NCBI GenBank assembly: GCA_003445835.1
Contig: DMCI01000025.1
Location: forward strand, 1-21,933
Origin: Clostridiales bacterium
GTDB lineage: Bacteria; Bacillota; Clostridia; Christensenellales; CAG-1252
Reading direction: 5' to 3'
Length of the DNA: 21,933 nucleotides
Shown here piece by piece: positions 21,541-21,933 of this stretch; positions within the stretch are counted from its first letter, which is position 1, and every line of letters begins with the position of its first letter. The notes beneath the pieces were generated by a model. That model was not told the origin of the DNA and did not search any database. It saw nothing but the letters and a program-made list of their open reading frames with translations. The position numbers were made by a program, and so were the translations under genes.

Positions 21541-21933
21541 AATTTTCGTACCGATCGAATGACGCCGACGCCGGCGAAAACAACAAAACGTCGGTCGGTT
21601 GCCGCGTAAAATCTTTTACGCAAGAATCCAGATCGGGCATAAGTCGGCACTTTGCGCGGGTTTTATCCCCTGCCGCCAAGTACATTTCTTTTGCATTTGC
21701 GCCACTTAAATAGATGCGTAAAACGTTGTCCTTCAATGCGGCGAACAAACGAGAATAGTCCTCTCCCTTGTCGCTGCCGCCGAGGATCAGCGCGACTGAC
21801 TTTGAAAACCTGCTTGCCGCAAAAATGGTCGCGTCCACGTTGGTGCCTTTGCTGTCGTTGTAGACGTCCGCCCCGCAAAGTTTTCCGACGTAGGCGCAAC
21901 GATACGGCGGCACTTTCACTTTGTCGTACAAAG
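21473..21933 (-). CDS. murD: UDP-N-acetylmuramoylalanine--D-glutamate ligase (MurD), C-terminal part
   Basis: The C-terminal domain of MurD, which adds D-glutamate to UDP-MurNAc-L-Ala in the cytoplasm. The visible 152 or so residues carry VYNDSKGTNVDAT (the NDSK-TN substrate loop), LILGGSDKGEDYS and LLFSPASASFDRYENYEERGKCFDE, all C-terminal MurD signatures. The N-terminal and central ATP-binding domains lie outside the window, as MurD is about 450 residues. The TTG near 21931 is probably an internal leucine codon, so the gene is simply cut by the window edge. The reading frame continues past the ftsW start, so the two genes overlap. Gene order murD-ftsW is standard for this cluster. Confidence 0.95.
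   Translation of the reverse strand, partial: LYDKVKVPPYRCAYVGKLCGADVYNDSKGTNVDATIFAASRFSKSVALILGGSDKGEDYSRLFAALKDNVLRIYLSGANAKEMYLAAGDKTRAKCRLMPDLDSCVKDFTRQPTDVLLFSPASASFDRYENYEERGKCFDEIVAKYATPSSRA

Overview
The window comes from a spore-forming Bacillota (Firmicutes) chromosome, most likely class Clostridia. Three sporulation sigma factors and SpoIIGA are present, Shine-Dalgarno sites are strong AGGAGG types, and the RNase P RNA is type A, the form kept by Clostridia rather than the type B of Bacilli. Base composition is near balanced. I cannot fix the order or genus by eye. All protein genes lie on the minus strand; the only plus-strand gene is rnpB. I see no mobile element, CRISPR array, tRNA or rRNA.

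Read in the direction of transcription (high to low coordinates), the window opens with a division and cell wall cluster: murD (its 5' part lies outside), ftsW, murA, ftsQ/divIB, ftsA, ftsZ. ftsA has its own textbook promoter, whose spacer is a palindrome. ftsZ ends at a terminator, followed by the sporulation block spoIIGA-sigE-sigG-ylmC, in the order known from Bacillus and Clostridium. Next come nrdR and an RluA-family pseudouridine synthase in a coupled operon, whose promoter carries what looks like a pair of NrdR boxes. sigK follows behind a terminator. sigK converges on rnpB, and rnpB diverges from a very large gene of about 7.3 kb.

That large gene encodes a cyclic beta-1,2-glucan synthase (GT84, glycoamylase-like and GH94 parts in one membrane protein), a class best known from the envelopes of Gram-negative rhizobia and Brucella. 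Downstream lie housekeeping genes: rarA, ruvX, a DUF1292 protein and rpsB. The Shine-Dalgarno of a further gene (probably tsf) sits at the very edge.

The genes link three programmes. MurD, MurA, FtsW, FtsQ, FtsA and FtsZ build the septum. SpoIIGA activates SigE after asymmetric septation, and SigG and SigK then drive late forespore and mother-cell expression. Several regulatory sites fit this logic: a SigF/SigG-type promoter before sigG, a SigE-like promoter before sigK, and a Spo0A-box-like site before spoIIGA. The least expected features are the glucan synthase, the apparently leaderless promoters of rarA and ruvX, the paired NrdR operator, the palindromic ftsA promoter and the clustering of sigE, sigG and sigK. 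All assignments come from reading sequence and motifs; no database search or folding was run.
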